A stretch of DNA of 64,000 nt from Hydrogenophaga sp. (GCF_011390835.1 NZ_JAABRQ010000015.1:37301-101300), one strand, 5' to 3'; counted from the stretch's first letter, positions 27,391 through 37,246 are shown. Notes: generated by a model from the letters alone, not told the origin. Made by a program: numbers and translations.

Positions 27391-28281
27391 GTGCAAACGC
27401 GTCACTTCCTGCAACTGCTGGGCCTCTCGGCCTTGTGGGGCGCTTCGTTCATGTTTTTGCGCATCGCCAGTCCGGTGATGGGCCCCTGGGTGCTCGCCGG
27501 TCTGCGGCTGGCGCTGGCGGCCGCCACGCTAGCGATCATCATGCGGCTGCTGCGCCACGACTGGCCTTGGACCCACTGGCGCGAGCTGCTGATGCTCGGT
27601 GCGCTGTCTACCGCCCTGCCTTTTCTGCTATTTGCCTGGGCCGCGCTGCGCTTGCCAGCCGGCTACAGCGCCCTGCTCAACACCACGGCAGTGCTGTTCG
27701 GTACGCTGGCCTCGGCCTGGTTTCATGAGGACACGCTGACGCGGCGCAAGCTGATCGGCTGCCTCTGTGGCTTCCTGGGTGTGGCCCTGATCGTGCGCCT
27801 GGGGCCAGTCCGGCCTGACGCGGCTACCCTGGCCGCCGCGCTGGCTTGCGTGACCGCCGCAGCGTGCTACGGCATCGCCACGCCGCTGATGAAACGCGCC
27901 ACCACGCGCATGCAGCCATTGGCGATCGCAGCCGGCATCCACGTCCTGTCGCTGCCGCTGGTGCTGCCCGGTGCGCTGTGGTCGCTGCCGCAGGCCACCT
28001 TCACGCCCGGTGCACTTGCGGCGGTCGCGGTGCTGGGCGTCGTCACCTCGGGCCTGGCCTACTGGGGCCACCTGCGCATCATCCGCCAGGTGCCACCGGT
28101 GGCAGCCATGAGCCCGGCTTTCATGATTCCGGTGTTCGGCGTCACCTGGGGCCATGTGTTCCTGGGTGAAGCGCTGTCGCCTGGCATTTTTGCCGGTGGT
28201 GCGCTGGTGCTGCTCGCCACCGCGCTGGTCACGGGCTTCAACCCGCTGCGGCGCCCTGCGCTTGCCACCACTGCGCCCTGA
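27391..28281 (+). CDS. EamA/DMT-family membrane transporter
   Basis: 296 residues starting at GTG (MQTRHFLQLLGLSALWGASFMF), with ten predicted membrane helices in two repeats. The second repeat starts around LACVTAAACYGIATPLMKRA. This is an inner-membrane metabolite exporter of unknown specificity. Its last 44 bases overlap the end of the convergent MFS transporter gene, a real antisense overlap of two coding regions. Confidence 0.88.
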   Translation: MQTRHFLQLLGLSALWGASFMFLRIASPVMGPWVLAGLRLALAAATLAIIMRLLRHDWPWTHWRELLMLGALSTALPFLLFAWAALRLPAGYSALLNTTAVLFGTLASAWFHEDTLTRRKLIGCLCGFLGVALIVRLGPVRPDAATLAAALACVTAAACYGIATPLMKRATTRMQPLAIAAGIHVLSLPLVLPGALWSLPQATFTPGALAAVAVLGVVTSGLAYWGHLRIIRQVPPVAAMSPAFMIPVFGVTWGHVFLGEALSPGIFAGGALVLLATALVTGFNPLRRPALATTAP

Positions 28282-29467
28282 GCGCACACAACAGCGCCAC
28301 CGCAGCGCAGGCCGCCGCCAGCCAGAACACGCTGGCCAGGCCGAGCGCCGAACTCAGCAGGCCGCCAGCGACACCACCGATCACCCCCGGCAGGCCGTAA
28401 CCCACCACGGTGTACAAGGCCTGTCCGCGCCCGCGCAGGCGGCCCGGAAAGTGGTGCGACAGCAAGGCGATACAGGCGGTGTGGTGCGCGGCGAAGGTAA
28501 TGGCGTGCAGGGCCTGCGCGAACAGCAAGGCTGGCCACACCAGCGGCAGGCCAGCGGTGAGTCCCATGCGCAAGACCATGAGCGCTGCGGCCAGCACCAG
28601 CCAGCCAGTGAGCGAGAAACGCGGCAGCCAGCGCCCCTGGCTGAAGAACCAGCCGATCTCGATCACCACCGACACCGCCCAAAGCAGCCCGATCACGGTC
28701 TTGCTGTAGCCCAGCGCATCGAGGTAGAGCGACAGGAATACGTAAATGAAGATGTGCGCCAGCACGTGGCAGAACACCGCGGCAAAGAACCAGCGCACTG
28801 GCGGCTGACGCAGCACCGGCCAGATGTCGGGGTGGCGCTCGTCGGCGTGCGGCGTCTCTTTGAAGTCGGGCAGCAGCCACACGCTGACCACCACCGCGCT
28901 CAGGGTGAGCAGCGTCCAGGCCGGGAAATACCCGAGACCAAAGCGCTCGAACCACCAGCCTGCGATGACCACCGTCACCAGAAAACCCAGCGAACCCCAT
29001 AGCCGCACGCGGCCATAGCGTTTGGCGTCGAACGCACCGCCGTGGCTCACCAGCTGCGCCAGCGCCGCCTCGCTCATTGGCATCATGGCGCTGGTGTGGG
29101 TGAACATCAGCAACAGCACAACGAACAGCGCAACGCCGCCGAGCGGAAACCACAACGCGAAAGACAACAGCAGCGCTACCGTGGCGCCATACCGCAGCAG
29201 CTTTACGCGCTCGCCGGTACGATCGCTCAGAGTGCCCCAGGCGTAGGGTGCAAACAGCCGAGTGGCCGATTGCACCGAGGTCAGCACGGCGATAGCGACC
29301 AGGCCAAAACCGAGCTCCTTGAGCCACAGGGGCAGGTAGGGATTGAAAAACCCGATGTGAGCGAAGTAGCTGGCCGACAACGCGGCGAACGGCAACAGGC
29401 GCTGGTCCTCACCCGCAGACCGGTCCGATGCCGCTGTGTCTGGCGGCGGATGCCCGGGCAGGCTCAC
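28238..29467 (-). CDS. MFS transporter, phenylpropionate permease (HcaT)-like
   Basis: 409 residues with twelve hydrophobic helices. ALSASYFAHIGFFNPYLPLWLKELGF near the N-terminus is the mark of the PPP (HcaT-like) MFS family, and the loop WGTLSDRTGERVKLL after helix 2 is the MFS signature. HcaT-like proteins take up aromatic acids in some species, but the substrate here is unknown. The downstream end overlaps the convergent EamA gene by 44 bases. The start overlaps the stop of the small tautomerase gene by four bases. Confidence 0.87.
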   Translation of the reverse strand: MSLPGHPPPDTAASDRSAGEDQRLLPFAALSASYFAHIGFFNPYLPLWLKELGFGLVAIAVLTSVQSATRLFAPYAWGTLSDRTGERVKLLRYGATVALLLSFALWFPLGGVALFVVLLLMFTHTSAMMPMSEAALAQLVSHGGAFDAKRYGRVRLWGSLGFLVTVVIAGWWFERFGLGYFPAWTLLTLSAVVVSVWLLPDFKETPHADERHPDIWPVLRQPPVRWFFAAVFCHVLAHIFIYVFLSLYLDALGYSKTVIGLLWAVSVVIEIGWFFSQGRWLPRFSLTGWLVLAAALMVLRMGLTAGLPLVWPALLFAQALHAITFAAHHTACIALLSHHFPGRLRGRGQALYTVVGYGLPGVIGGVAGGLLSSALGLASVFWLAAACAAVALLCALRAQWWQAQGAAAG

Positions 29468-29667
29468 ACCGGCTTCTGACGGCTGGGATCGCTCCAGAGC
29501 ACGCCCCCGCTGGCCCAGTTGGATTTGGGTACATCGGTGATGAGCACGTCCACCGAGTCGGGCGAGCCGCCCAAAGTGCTCACCGTGGCCTCGGTGATGG
29601 CTTTGACGAAGGCCTGTTTCTGCTCGGCTGTGCGGCCTTCGAACATGTCAACGCGGATGGTGGGCAT
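29464..29667 (-). CDS. 4-oxalocrotonate tautomerase-family protein
   Basis: 67 residues; after removal of Met the N-terminal Pro (PTIRVDMFEGRTAEQKQAFV) would be the catalytic base, as in all 4-OT-like tautomerases. The family moves double bonds in 2-oxo acids made during aromatic degradation. It is coupled to the HcaT-like transporter by an ATGA overlap, which fits a small unit for uptake and processing of an aromatic acid. The C-terminal part (SNWASGGVLWSD) resembles DmpI-like members. Confidence 0.88.
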   Translation of the reverse strand: MPTIRVDMFEGRTAEQKQAFVKAITEATVSTLGGSPDSVDVLITDVPKSNWASGGVLWSDPSRQKPV

Positions 29668-29737
29668 GGGGGTGACTTTCTAACGGGGTCAAGGGGAAGC
29701 GCCAAGCAGCCCGCTAACGCCAGCGGGCGGACTTCAC

Positions 29738-30847
29738 TCAAGCCAAATGGTCTGGGGCCCGCCCGGCAATCGGCGCCAGCGGCGGTACCACGTCACCACA
29801 CTGCGCGCGGTGGCGCAACGCGTGGTCCATCACCACCAGCGCCAGCAGCGCTTCGATGATGGGCGTGGCGCGGATGCCCACACAGGGGTCGTGTCGACCC
29901 TTGGTGATGAGCTCGGTGGGCTGGCCTTCAGTATCGATGGATTCGCGCGGGATCAGGATGGAGCTGGTGGGCTTGATGGCGATTGACACATCCAGGTCCT
30001 GCCCGGTGCTGATGCCACCGAGCACACCGCCGGCGTTGTTGCCTAAAAATCCAACTGGCGTGAGCGAGTCACCGTGGGTGCTGCCACGCTGCGTGACGCT
30101 GGCAAAACCGGCGCCGATCTCCACACCCTTGACCGCATTCAAGCCCATCATGGCGTAGGCGATATCGGCGTCGAGCTTGTCGTACAGCGGTTGACCCAAG
30201 CCCACCGGCATGTGCTGCGCCGTCACGCGCAGGCGCGCGCCGCAGGAGTCGCCACTTTTGCGCAGCGCTTCCATGTAGGTCTCCAGCGCCGACACATCGG
30301 CCACCGGCGCAAAAAACGGATTGTGCGCCACGTGGTCCCAGCTCTCGAAGCCAATCACCTCGTCGCCGATCTGCGTCATGCAGCCCTGAAAGGTGGTGCC
30401 AAACTGTTCCTTCAGCCACTTGCGCGCCACCGCGCCCGCTGCCACGGTCGGCGCGGTCAGGCGCGCCGAGCTGCGGCCACCGCCGCGCGGATCGCGGATG
30501 CCGAATTTCTGCCAGTAGGTGTAGTCGGCATGGCCGGGACGGAAGGTCTGGACGATGTTGCCGTAGTCCTTGCTGCGCTGATCGGTGTTGCGGATCAGCA
30601 GGGCAATCGGTGTGCCGGTGGTCTTGCCCTCGTACACGCCCGAGAGGATTTCCACGGCGTCGGGCTCGTTGCGCTGGGTCACGAACTTGGAGGTGCCGGG
30701 CCGGCGGCGATCGAGCTCCACCTGAATATCGGCTTCGCACAGCGCCATGCCGGGCGGGCAACCGTCGATCACGCAGCCAATGGCCGGGCCGTGGGACTCA
30801 CCAAAATTGGTGACGCAGAACAAGGTGCCGAAGGTGTTGCCGCTCAT
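29738..30847 (-). CDS. aroC: Chorismate synthase
   Basis: 369 residues. Signature segments [26 protein letters not shown] start, [25 protein letters not shown] context, RGGGRSSAR, and [10 protein letters not shown] are all present. It converts EPSP to chorismate with reduced FMN. The frame is open far upstream, but the ATG at 30847 gives the family MSGNTFG start. It faces the cupin gene across about 200 bases and is preceded downstream by the tautomerase gene (70-base gap) on the same strand. Confidence 0.96.
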   Translation of the reverse strand: MSGNTFGTLFCVTNFGESHGPAIGCVIDGCPPGMALCEADIQVELDRRRPGTSKFVTQRNEPDAVEILSGVYEGKTTGTPIALLIRNTDQRSKDYGNIVQTFRPGHADYTYWQKFGIRDPRGGGRSSARLTAPTVAAGAVARKWLKEQFGTTFQGCMTQIGDEVIGFESWDHVAHNPFFAPVADVSALETYMEALRKSGDSCGARLRVTAQHMPVGLGQPLYDKLDADIAYAMMGLNAVKGVEIGAGFASVTQRGSTHGDSLTPVGFLGNNAGGVLGGISTGQDLDVSIAIKPTSSILIPRESIDTEGQPTELITKGRHDPCVGIRATPIIEALLALVVMDHALRHRAQCGDVVPPLAPIAGRAPDHLA

Positions 30848-31051
30848 ATGCGGTGGATTATCCCAGACCGCCTGCTGCGCACGGGCGCGAAGCTCAGGCA
30901 CCAGGGCGCTGCTTGTCGCCCGGCTGCGGACGGCTTGACGAACCGCCGAGGCCATGCAGACCAGGAGTTCGCATGCTCGCGGGCCATGGAACACCTTGTG
31001 TTTTGCGCTGCACCACAGCAAATCCACTGACACTTTCCGCAGGAGCCCACC

Positions 31052-31477
31052 ATGCTGGACAGAACCACAACCTTGTTTTCCCACGTCAAGTCCACCGACA
31101 CCAACTACCGACCCGGTGGCCTGCGCGACTTCATTCTTTACCGGGATCTGGGCATCGCCGAGGCCGCCCAAGGCAAGGTGATTGCCCACCTGGTGAAGGC
31201 CAACCAACCGCCGGACCAGGGCACCGGCTGGCACCCCCAGGAGGCCTACTTCATGATCAAGGGCTGGGCCAAGTTCATGTACGAAGTTCAGGCGGCGCTG
31301 GTGCAGGCAGGCGACTGCGAGCGCCAGCGCCCGGGCATCCGCCACCTCCTTTTCGACTACTCACCCGACGAGGAGTACCTGGAGATCGTCTCTCCAGCCG
31401 ACTTCAAACCGGTGGACATCGAGACACCCGCCTGCCAGGTGCCCGACCCCACACCCTGGCCAAGTCATGATGGTTAA
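31052..31477 (+). CDS. Cupin-domain protein
   Basis: 141 residues. The pattern [19 protein letters not shown], with a His and Glu in the first cupin motif and [21 protein letters not shown] in the second, fits a small single-domain cupin that likely binds a metal. No catalytic role can be named. It begins about 200 bases after the divergent aroC start and is followed by a CBS-domain gene on the other strand. Confidence 0.8.
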   Translation: MLDRTTTLFSHVKSTDTNYRPGGLRDFILYRDLGIAEAAQGKVIAHLVKANQPPDQGTGWHPQEAYFMIKGWAKFMYEVQAALVQAGDCERQRPGIRHLLFDYSPDEEYLEIVSPADFKPVDIETPACQVPDPTPWPSHDG

Positions 31478-31585
31478 TGCGCCGGGATTGCCGCCACCCA
31501 AGCCCATCAAGGCACCGCAGACTGTTGACGACACTCAAGAAAACGTCCCAGATTTCGGGACATTTCGCACGGGGCCTTCAGACTC

Positions 31586-32053
31586 TCAAGGTACGTTGGA
31601 TTCGCTCTTGCCCGTCTCTTCCTCCGGCCAGTCGCGGATGTAGGCCTTGAGCATCTTGTTCTCGAAGTTCTGGCTGTCGACCACGGCGCGCGCCACGTCA
31701 TAAAAGCTGATCACACCCATGAGCATGCGGTTGTCCATCACCGGCATGTAACGGGTGTGGCGCTCCAGCATGAGCGGGCGAACTTCGTCTAGCTCTGTCG
31801 ACGGGGTGCAGCTGATCGGGTGGTCGTCCATCACCGCGCGCACCGTCTTATTGCCCACGGTCCCGCCATTGCTGGAGAGGGTGTGGATGAGCTCGCGGAA
31901 GGTGAGCATGCCCACAAGTTCCCCATGCTCCATGACCGCAAGTGAACCGATGTCGTACCCAGCCATGGTGTCCACCGCCTGGCTCAGGGCGTCGTTGGGG
32001 TGGCAGGTGTAGAGCGTTCCGCCTTTCACGCGCAGGATGTCGCTGACTCGCAT
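31586..32053 (-). CDS. CBS-domain protein
   Basis: 155 residues made of two CBS repeats: the first covers CHPNDALSQAVDTMAGYDIGSLAVME and HGELVGMLTFRELI, the second CTPSTELDEVRPLMLERHTRYMPVM and LMGVISFYDVARAVV. Tandem CBS pairs bind adenosine nucleotides and regulate partner proteins; this free-standing form has no fused enzyme. The start at 32053 gives the usual MRVSDIL beginning. It is divergent from metY with a 128-base gap. Confidence 0.9.
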   Translation of the reverse strand: MRVSDILRVKGGTLYTCHPNDALSQAVDTMAGYDIGSLAVMEHGELVGMLTFRELIHTLSSNGGTVGNKTVRAVMDDHPISCTPSTELDEVRPLMLERHTRYMPVMDNRMLMGVISFYDVARAVVDSQNFENKMLKAYIRDWPEEETGKSESNVP

Positions 32054-32181
32054 GGCTGTTCTCCTCGGTGTGCTGCTGTCGCCAGCCGGGCTGGCATGCA
32101 AAGGAATATAGCCCACAATAATCCCCAATCCCGCTGGCTGCAAGCCGGTGAAAACGCGATCCTCCACAGGAGACACTCCCC

Positions 32182-33489
32182 ATGCCCGGTTATTCCGACC
32201 CCGGCTTCGACACGCTGGCACTGCACGCTGGCGCCACGCCCGACGCTTCCGGCGCGCGCGCTGTGCCGATCCACCTCTCCACCTCCTTCGTCTTCGAGTC
32301 CACAGATCACGCCGCCGCGCTCTTCAACCTGGAGCGTGCTGGTCACGTTTACAGCCGCATCAGCAACCCGACCAATGCGGTGTTCGAACAGCGCATGGCG
32401 GCGCTGGAAGGCGGCATCGGCGCCATCAGCACCGCCAGCGGCCAGGCCGCGCTGCACCTGGCGGTGGCCACGCTAATGGGCGCAGGTTCGCACATCGTCG
32501 CCAGCACGGCGCTCTATGGCGGCAGCCAGAACCTGCTGCACTACACGCTGCGCCGCTTCGGCATCGAGACCACGTTCGTGAAGCCAGGCGATATCGACGG
32601 CTGGAAGGCCGCCGTACGGTCCAACACCAAGCTCTTTTTTGGCGAAACCGTGGGCAACCCGGGGCTGGACGTGCTGGACATCCCGACCGTGGCGCAGATC
32701 GCGCACGAAGCAAAAGTTCCGCTGCTGGTGGACTCCACGCTCACCACTCCCTACCTCATCCAGCCGCTGGCGCACGGCGCCGACATCGTCTACCACTCGG
32801 CCACCAAGTTCCTCAGTGGGCACGGCACCGTGATCGGTGGTGTGCTGGTGGACGGTGGCAGTTTTGATTGGGAGAAGTCGGGCCAGTTTCCCGAGCTCAC
32901 CGAAGCCTACGAGGGCTTTCACAACATGGTGTTCAGCGAAGAGAGCACGGTGGGCGCCTTCCTGCTGCGAGCGCGCCGCGAGGGCCTGCGCGACTTTGGT
33001 GCCTGCCTGAGCCCCCACAGCGCCTGGCTGATCTTGCAAGGCATCGAAACGCTGTCGCTGCGCATGGAGCGACACATGGCCAACACCGAAAAGGTGGTGC
33101 AGTTTCTGGCCAGCCACTCTGTGGTGAGCCGCGTGGGTCATCCCTTGCTGGAGAGCCACCCCAGCCACGCGCTGGCCAACCAGCTGTTGCGTCATGGCGC
33201 CAAGGGGGCGGGCGCGGTTTTCAGCTTTGACATCAAGGGTTCGCGCGAACAAGGCAAGGCTTTCATCGAAGCGCTTAAGATCTTCAGCCACCTAGCCAAC
33301 GTGGGCGATTGCCGCTCGCTGGTGATCCACCCCGCCAGCACCACCCATTTCCGCATGAGCGACGAAGCTCTGGCCGGCGCGGGCATTGGCCCTGGCACGA
33401 TTCGATTGTCGATTGGGCTGGAGGACGCGGACGATCTGGTTGATGATTTGAAGCGCGCGCTCAAAGCCGCCGAGAAAGCGGGAGCCTGA
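32182..33489 (+). CDS. metY: O-acetylhomoserine aminocarboxypropyltransferase (sulfhydrylase)
   Basis: 435 residues, a PLP enzyme of the Cys/Met metabolism family. The PLP lysine is Lys209 in DIVYHSATKFLSGHGT; other marks are TLALHAGATPD at the start, YSRISNPTNAVFEQRMAALEGG and STASGQAA. It makes homocysteine from O-acetylhomoserine and sulfide. The length and these motifs favour MetY over the slightly shorter MetZ (O-succinylhomoserine), but a MetZ-like role cannot be ruled out. The following hydrolase gene begins two bases after the stop. Confidence 0.88.
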   Translation: MPGYSDPGFDTLALHAGATPDASGARAVPIHLSTSFVFESTDHAAALFNLERAGHVYSRISNPTNAVFEQRMAALEGGIGAISTASGQAALHLAVATLMGAGSHIVASTALYGGSQNLLHYTLRRFGIETTFVKPGDIDGWKAAVRSNTKLFFGETVGNPGLDVLDIPTVAQIAHEAKVPLLVDSTLTTPYLIQPLAHGADIVYHSATKFLSGHGTVIGGVLVDGGSFDWEKSGQFPELTEAYEGFHNMVFSEESTVGAFLLRARREGLRDFGACLSPHSAWLILQGIETLSLRMERHMANTEKVVQFLASHSVVSRVGHPLLESHPSHALANQLLRHGAKGAGAVFSFDIKGSREQGKAFIEALKIFSHLANVGDCRSLVIHPASTTHFRMSDEALAGAGIGPGTIRLSIGLEDADDLVDDLKRALKAAEKAGA

Positions 33490-33491
33490 GC

Positions 33492-34310
33492 ATGTACCTC
33501 AACGTCAACGGCGCCCAGACCTACTGCTACACCGGCGGCAAAGCCTTCGATGCCACCAGGCCCACGGTGGTTTTCATCCACGGTGTGCTCAATGACCACA
33601 GTGTGTGGATTCTGCAAAGCCGCTACCTGGCGAACCACGGCTGGAACGTGCTCGCGATCGACCTGCCAGGTCATTGCAAGAGCAGCGGCGAAGCTCCCGC
33701 CACCGTGGAGGCCGCCGCCGATTTTGTGGCCGCGCTGCTTGATGCCGCCCATGTCAAGCAAGCGGCGCTGGTCGGCCACAGCTGGGGCTCGCTGATTGCG
33801 CTCGAAGCCGCCGCGCGCATGAAGGATCGCGTGAGTCACCTGGTGCTGGTCGGCACGGCGTATCCCATGAAGGTCTCGCCGGCCCTCATCGAAGCTTCAA
33901 AGAACGCGTCGATGAAGGCGATCGAAATGATCAACGTGTTTTCCCGCAGCACCTTGGCTGCGCCACCCTCGGCGCTGGGACCGGGCACCTGGGTGTTTGG
34001 CACCAACACGGCACTGAACCGGCGCGTGCTCGCGAGCAACACCGAGGTCAATGTGTTCCACCGCGGTTTCGTGGCCTGCGATACCTACGCCCACGGCGAG
34101 CAGGCAGCGGCAGCCATCACCTGCCCGGTGCTGTTCCTGCTGGGCACGCAAGACCAGATGACCCCGCCGCGCGCCGCGCAAACCCTGATCGAAACGGCGC
34201 GCCAGGCTGGCCAATCGGTGCAGGTGGTGCGGGTGCCAGTGGGCCATCATCAGATGACCGAGGCTCCCGATGAGACGCTGGCGGCGATTCGAGATTTCTT
34301 GAAAACATGA
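33492..34310 (+). CDS. Alpha/beta-fold hydrolase
   Basis: 272 residues. The oxyanion HG motif is in VVFIHGVLNDHSVW, the nucleophile is Ser97 in LVGHSWGSLIALEA, and the catalytic His is probably in VPVGHHQMTEAP. An ester, lactone or amide substrate is likely but cannot be named. It starts two bases after metY, suggesting cotranscription, and is coupled to the next small gene by an ATGA overlap. Confidence 0.9.
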   Translation: MYLNVNGAQTYCYTGGKAFDATRPTVVFIHGVLNDHSVWILQSRYLANHGWNVLAIDLPGHCKSSGEAPATVEAAADFVAALLDAAHVKQAALVGHSWGSLIALEAAARMKDRVSHLVLVGTAYPMKVSPALIEASKNASMKAIEMINVFSRSTLAAPPSALGPGTWVFGTNTALNRRVLASNTEVNVFHRGFVACDTYAHGEQAAAAITCPVLFLLGTQDQMTPPRAAQTLIETARQAGQSVQVVRVPVGHHQMTEAPDETLAAIRDFLKT

Positions 34311-34573
34311 AGGCTTCAGCCAATGAAGCACTGAGCCTTGCCGAGGTGTCCCGGGTAGTGGAAATGGCCTGGGAGGACCGCACGCCCTTCGAAGCCATCG
34401 AGCGCCAGTTTGGGCTCAACGAATCGGCCGTGGTGGCGCTAATGCGCCGCACTCTGAAATCGCGCTCATTCAAGATGTGGCGCGAGCGCATGGCGGGCCG
34501 GGTCACCAAACACGCCAGCTTGCGGCACCCTCGGACACAGAGGCACCGCGCCAGCCACACACGCCAGGCTTAG
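34307..34573 (+). CDS. TIGR03643/DUF2805-type small protein
   Basis: 88 residues. The core VSRVVEMAWEDRTPFEAIERQFGLNESAVVALMRRTL looks like a helix-turn-helix fold and matches the conserved TIGR03643 family of unknown function; the tail (RHPRTQRHRASH) is basic. It is translationally coupled to the hydrolase gene and convergent with the Stealth gene. A nucleic-acid-binding role is only an inference from the basic, helical composition. Confidence 0.8.
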   Translation: MKASANEALSLAEVSRVVEMAWEDRTPFEAIERQFGLNESAVVALMRRTLKSRSFKMWRERMAGRVTKHASLRHPRTQRHRASHTRQA

Positions 34574-34581
34574 CGGTGGCG

Positions 34582-35703
34582 TCACCGGAATGTCTCCGGG
34601 TTGAGCCTGTGGCCAGGTTTGTCAAGCTGCCGCTGCGGATGTGCACGAGCATGTGGCATCCCCTGATACGTGCTCTGACACGCACCCGGGTGTGCGGCAC
34701 TCGTAGCGTCATGATGTAGCTGCTCAAACGGCGAAGCGTGGGGAAACAGGCGCTGCAAAGCGGCTCTCACCTGGGTCAGCCGTGGGTCGTGGCCATGCGC
34801 GTCATCGGTGGTGTCGTTGACGCAAAAGAAGTCCAGCTGACCATTGGCGGTCACCAGCGCAGCGAGTGGATCTGACGGGTCGTTCTCTCCCGTGGCCAGG
34901 TAGAGGTGTGCGTAGTCCCGGATTCGGGCCAACCCATGAGCCAGCGCCCAGCGCAGCACAAAGTCAGACACCAGCGTCGGGTTGTCCCAGCTTCGGAACA
35001 CGCCTGATCGCACGCGTTCAAACAACTCGGGCGCCTCGTCTTCAAGCCGCCAAAGAAGCGACTTGAGCATGGGGCGTGGCGAGTGGGCAAAAGTGCGTGG
35101 CGTGTGGCGATAGTCGGCTTGCGCGAGGGATGGCAGCCCGCTCAGCCACTGGGCCGACAGGCGGCTGGCGTTTTCCAGCGAGTTGTCCCCGGGTCGCATC
35201 GGTCCTTCGTCCACCTCCCGATCATCCGACCAGGCCACATAAAACCCATCTGGCCAGAACCAGTGGTCCAGCCGCACCGGAGCGCCAAAAAACACGTCGT
35301 CGTTGAGGTAAAAATAGCGCTCGGACAGCCCGGGAATGCGGTGGATGTAGGACTCGATGTTGCCGGAATCGAAGGTGGGCAGGCGGTGGGCGGGCAACAG
35401 GTCCTGGTGGCAGATCACCGTAAGGCGGCTGGAGGCGCGAAGCCAGGGCGGTGTCTGGCCATCGGTGACGATGTACACATGACCATGGTCAGGAAAAAAC
35501 CGCTCCAGCGCACGCAGGCTGTAGCGCAGTTCGTCGTTGTCCCGAAAGCGCCCTTCCACATTGCCGTAGGGCGCCATAGACTGTGTCTCAGTGGTTCCCA
35601 GGCGCAAGGCCGCGGCGTGCCGTTTGGCGCGCCACATAGGATCGCTGCCATCCACCCACAGATAAACAATGTCAATGGCGGGGTCGGCATCAAGGGCATT
35701 CAT
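34582..35703 (-). CDS. Stealth-family capsular polysaccharide phosphotransferase-like protein
   Basis: 373 residues. The Stealth conserved regions appear in order: CR1 DIVYLWVDGSDPMW near residue 10, CR2 RFRDNDELRYSLRALERFFP with VYIVTDGQTPPWL, CR3 around RTFAHSPRPMLKSLLWRLE, and IPGLSERYFYLNDDVFFGAPV. Such proteins transfer hexose-1-phosphate to build phosphodiester-linked polysaccharides, for example capsules. There are no other capsule genes nearby, so its acceptor is unknown. It is convergent with the small TIGR03643 gene and divergent from the P450 gene. Confidence 0.9.
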   Translation of the reverse strand: MNALDADPAIDIVYLWVDGSDPMWRAKRHAAALRLGTTETQSMAPYGNVEGRFRDNDELRYSLRALERFFPDHGHVYIVTDGQTPPWLRASSRLTVICHQDLLPAHRLPTFDSGNIESYIHRIPGLSERYFYLNDDVFFGAPVRLDHWFWPDGFYVAWSDDREVDEGPMRPGDNSLENASRLSAQWLSGLPSLAQADYRHTPRTFAHSPRPMLKSLLWRLEDEAPELFERVRSGVFRSWDNPTLVSDFVLRWALAHGLARIRDYAHLYLATGENDPSDPLAALVTANGQLDFFCVNDTTDDAHGHDPRLTQVRAALQRLFPHASPFEQLHHDATSAAHPGACQSTYQGMPHARAHPQRQLDKPGHRLNPETFR

Positions 35704-35920
35704 GACTCAATACGGGCGCAGAAAAAAGAAAGAGGTCTTGAGCACAGGAACGCAATCAGACCGACAAGCGGGGGCGACAAGTCTATGGTGGTTCGGGTTC
35801 ATGGGCGTCCTCCAGGGTGATTGGCGTGGCACCAGGTTGTGCGTGCCCACCTTGGAACACAGAGCGAGGCGGCCGTCACTTGGTTGCGTTCAAGGCACTT
35901 AGCGCTGCCAGAATGGCAAC

Positions 35921-37219
35921 ATGACTACCGCCATTGCCCTCCAAGCCATCACGCCGGACATGGCTGCTAATCGCGCCCAGGCCATTGCCGCCACCTTTGA
36001 CCTGCGCGCCCTGCCCGCCGACTTTCTGGCCAACCCCTACCCCGTCTACGACGCGCTGCGCGAGACCGATCCGGTGCGCCACATGCCCGACGGCTCGTAT
36101 TTCCTCACCCGCTGCGCCGACCTTGTCGCCGTGTATCGGGATGCGCAGACCTTCAGCTCGGACAAGCAGGTCGAGTTCGCGCCCAAGTACGGCACCGGTT
36201 CACCGCTCTTCCAGCACCACACCACCAGCCTGGTATTCAACGATCCGCCGCTGCACACCCGGGTGCGCAAACTGATCATGGGTGCGCTCACCCGGCGCGC
36301 CATCGCCGACATGGAACCTGGTCTGGTAACCCTGGTCGACGAGCTGCTGGACAAGATCGAGGAACAAGGCGGCGGTGACCTGATCGAGGACTTTGCCTCC
36401 GCCATTCCGGTGGAAATCATCGGCAACCTGCTCGGCGTTCCACACGCCGAGCGCGGGCCGCTGCGCGACTGGTCGCTCGCCATCCTGGGCGCGCTCGAAC
36501 CGGTGCTCACCCCCCAACAGCAGGCGCTCGGCGACCAAAGCGTGACCGAGATGCTGGAATACCTGCGGGGTCTCGTCGCGCAGCGGCGCCAGCGACCAGG
36601 CGACGCCGAGCGCGATGTGCTCACCCGCCTGATCCAGGGTGAGGTCGATGGCGAGCGCCTGAGCGAAATCGAGTTGCTGCAAAACTGCATCTTCATGCTC
36701 AACGCGGGCCATGAGACCACCACAAACCTGATCGGCAATGCGCTGATCTGTCTGCAGGAGCATCCCGCCCAGCGCATCGCCTTGACTGGTGCGCTGCAGG
36801 GGAGCGCCAGCGACGCCGCAGCGCAAGAGGCGCTGCTCATGCTGGCAGTTGACGAGTTCCTGCGCTTTGAGTCATCCAACCAGTTGGGCAACCGGCGCGC
36901 GCTCCAGGCGACACGGATCGGCGATGTGGACCTGCCCGCGGGCGCGCTGGTCACGCTGGGCATTGGGGCGGCCAACCGCGACCCAGCGGTGTTTGATCAA
37001 CCCGACGAACTGCGCCTGGACCGCGCAAACAACAGACACCTGGCTTTTGGCTTCGGCATCCACCAGTGCGCCGGCCTGAGCCTGGCGCGACTGGAGGGCC
37101 GCATCGCCATCGGCCGCTTCCTGCAACGCTTCCCCGGCTACCGCCTGACCGAGGCTCCCTTGCGCGGCGGCCGCGCACGCTTCCGAGGCTTCTTGCGCGC
37201 GCCGTTCGCCAGCGTCTAG
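35921..37219 (+). CDS. Cytochrome P450
   Basis: 432 residues, a soluble bacterial P450. The I-helix motif AGHETT is at about 264-269, the K-helix ExxR is in VDEFLRF, and the heme loop FGFGIHQCAGLSLARLE puts the thiolate ligand at Cys383. It hydroxylates an unknown substrate using outside redox partners; no ferredoxin or reductase gene is adjacent. A small DUF962 gene follows 27 bases downstream, which may point to a lipid substrate, but this is weak. Confidence 0.95.
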   Translation: MTTAIALQAITPDMAANRAQAIAATFDLRALPADFLANPYPVYDALRETDPVRHMPDGSYFLTRCADLVAVYRDAQTFSSDKQVEFAPKYGTGSPLFQHHTTSLVFNDPPLHTRVRKLIMGALTRRAIADMEPGLVTLVDELLDKIEEQGGGDLIEDFASAIPVEIIGNLLGVPHAERGPLRDWSLAILGALEPVLTPQQQALGDQSVTEMLEYLRGLVAQRRQRPGDAERDVLTRLIQGEVDGERLSEIELLQNCIFMLNAGHETTTNLIGNALICLQEHPAQRIALTGALQGSASDAAAQEALLMLAVDEFLRFESSNQLGNRRALQATRIGDVDLPAGALVTLGIGAANRDPAVFDQPDELRLDRANNRHLAFGFGIHQCAGLSLARLEGRIAIGRFLQRFPGYRLTEAPLRGGRARFRGFLRAPFASV

Positions 37220-37246
37220 ACTGAATCCATCCACACGGAGACTGCC

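Noticed and set aside
29738..31345. 535-residue extended version of chorismate synthase
   Set aside because: The extra part covers the intergenic region and the antisense of the cupin gene; AroC begins MSGNTFG at 30,847.
32110..32181. Possible SAM-type riboswitch before metY
   Set aside because: The leader has a small GGCT-AGCC hairpin but none of the conserved blocks of known SAM riboswitches that I can identify.
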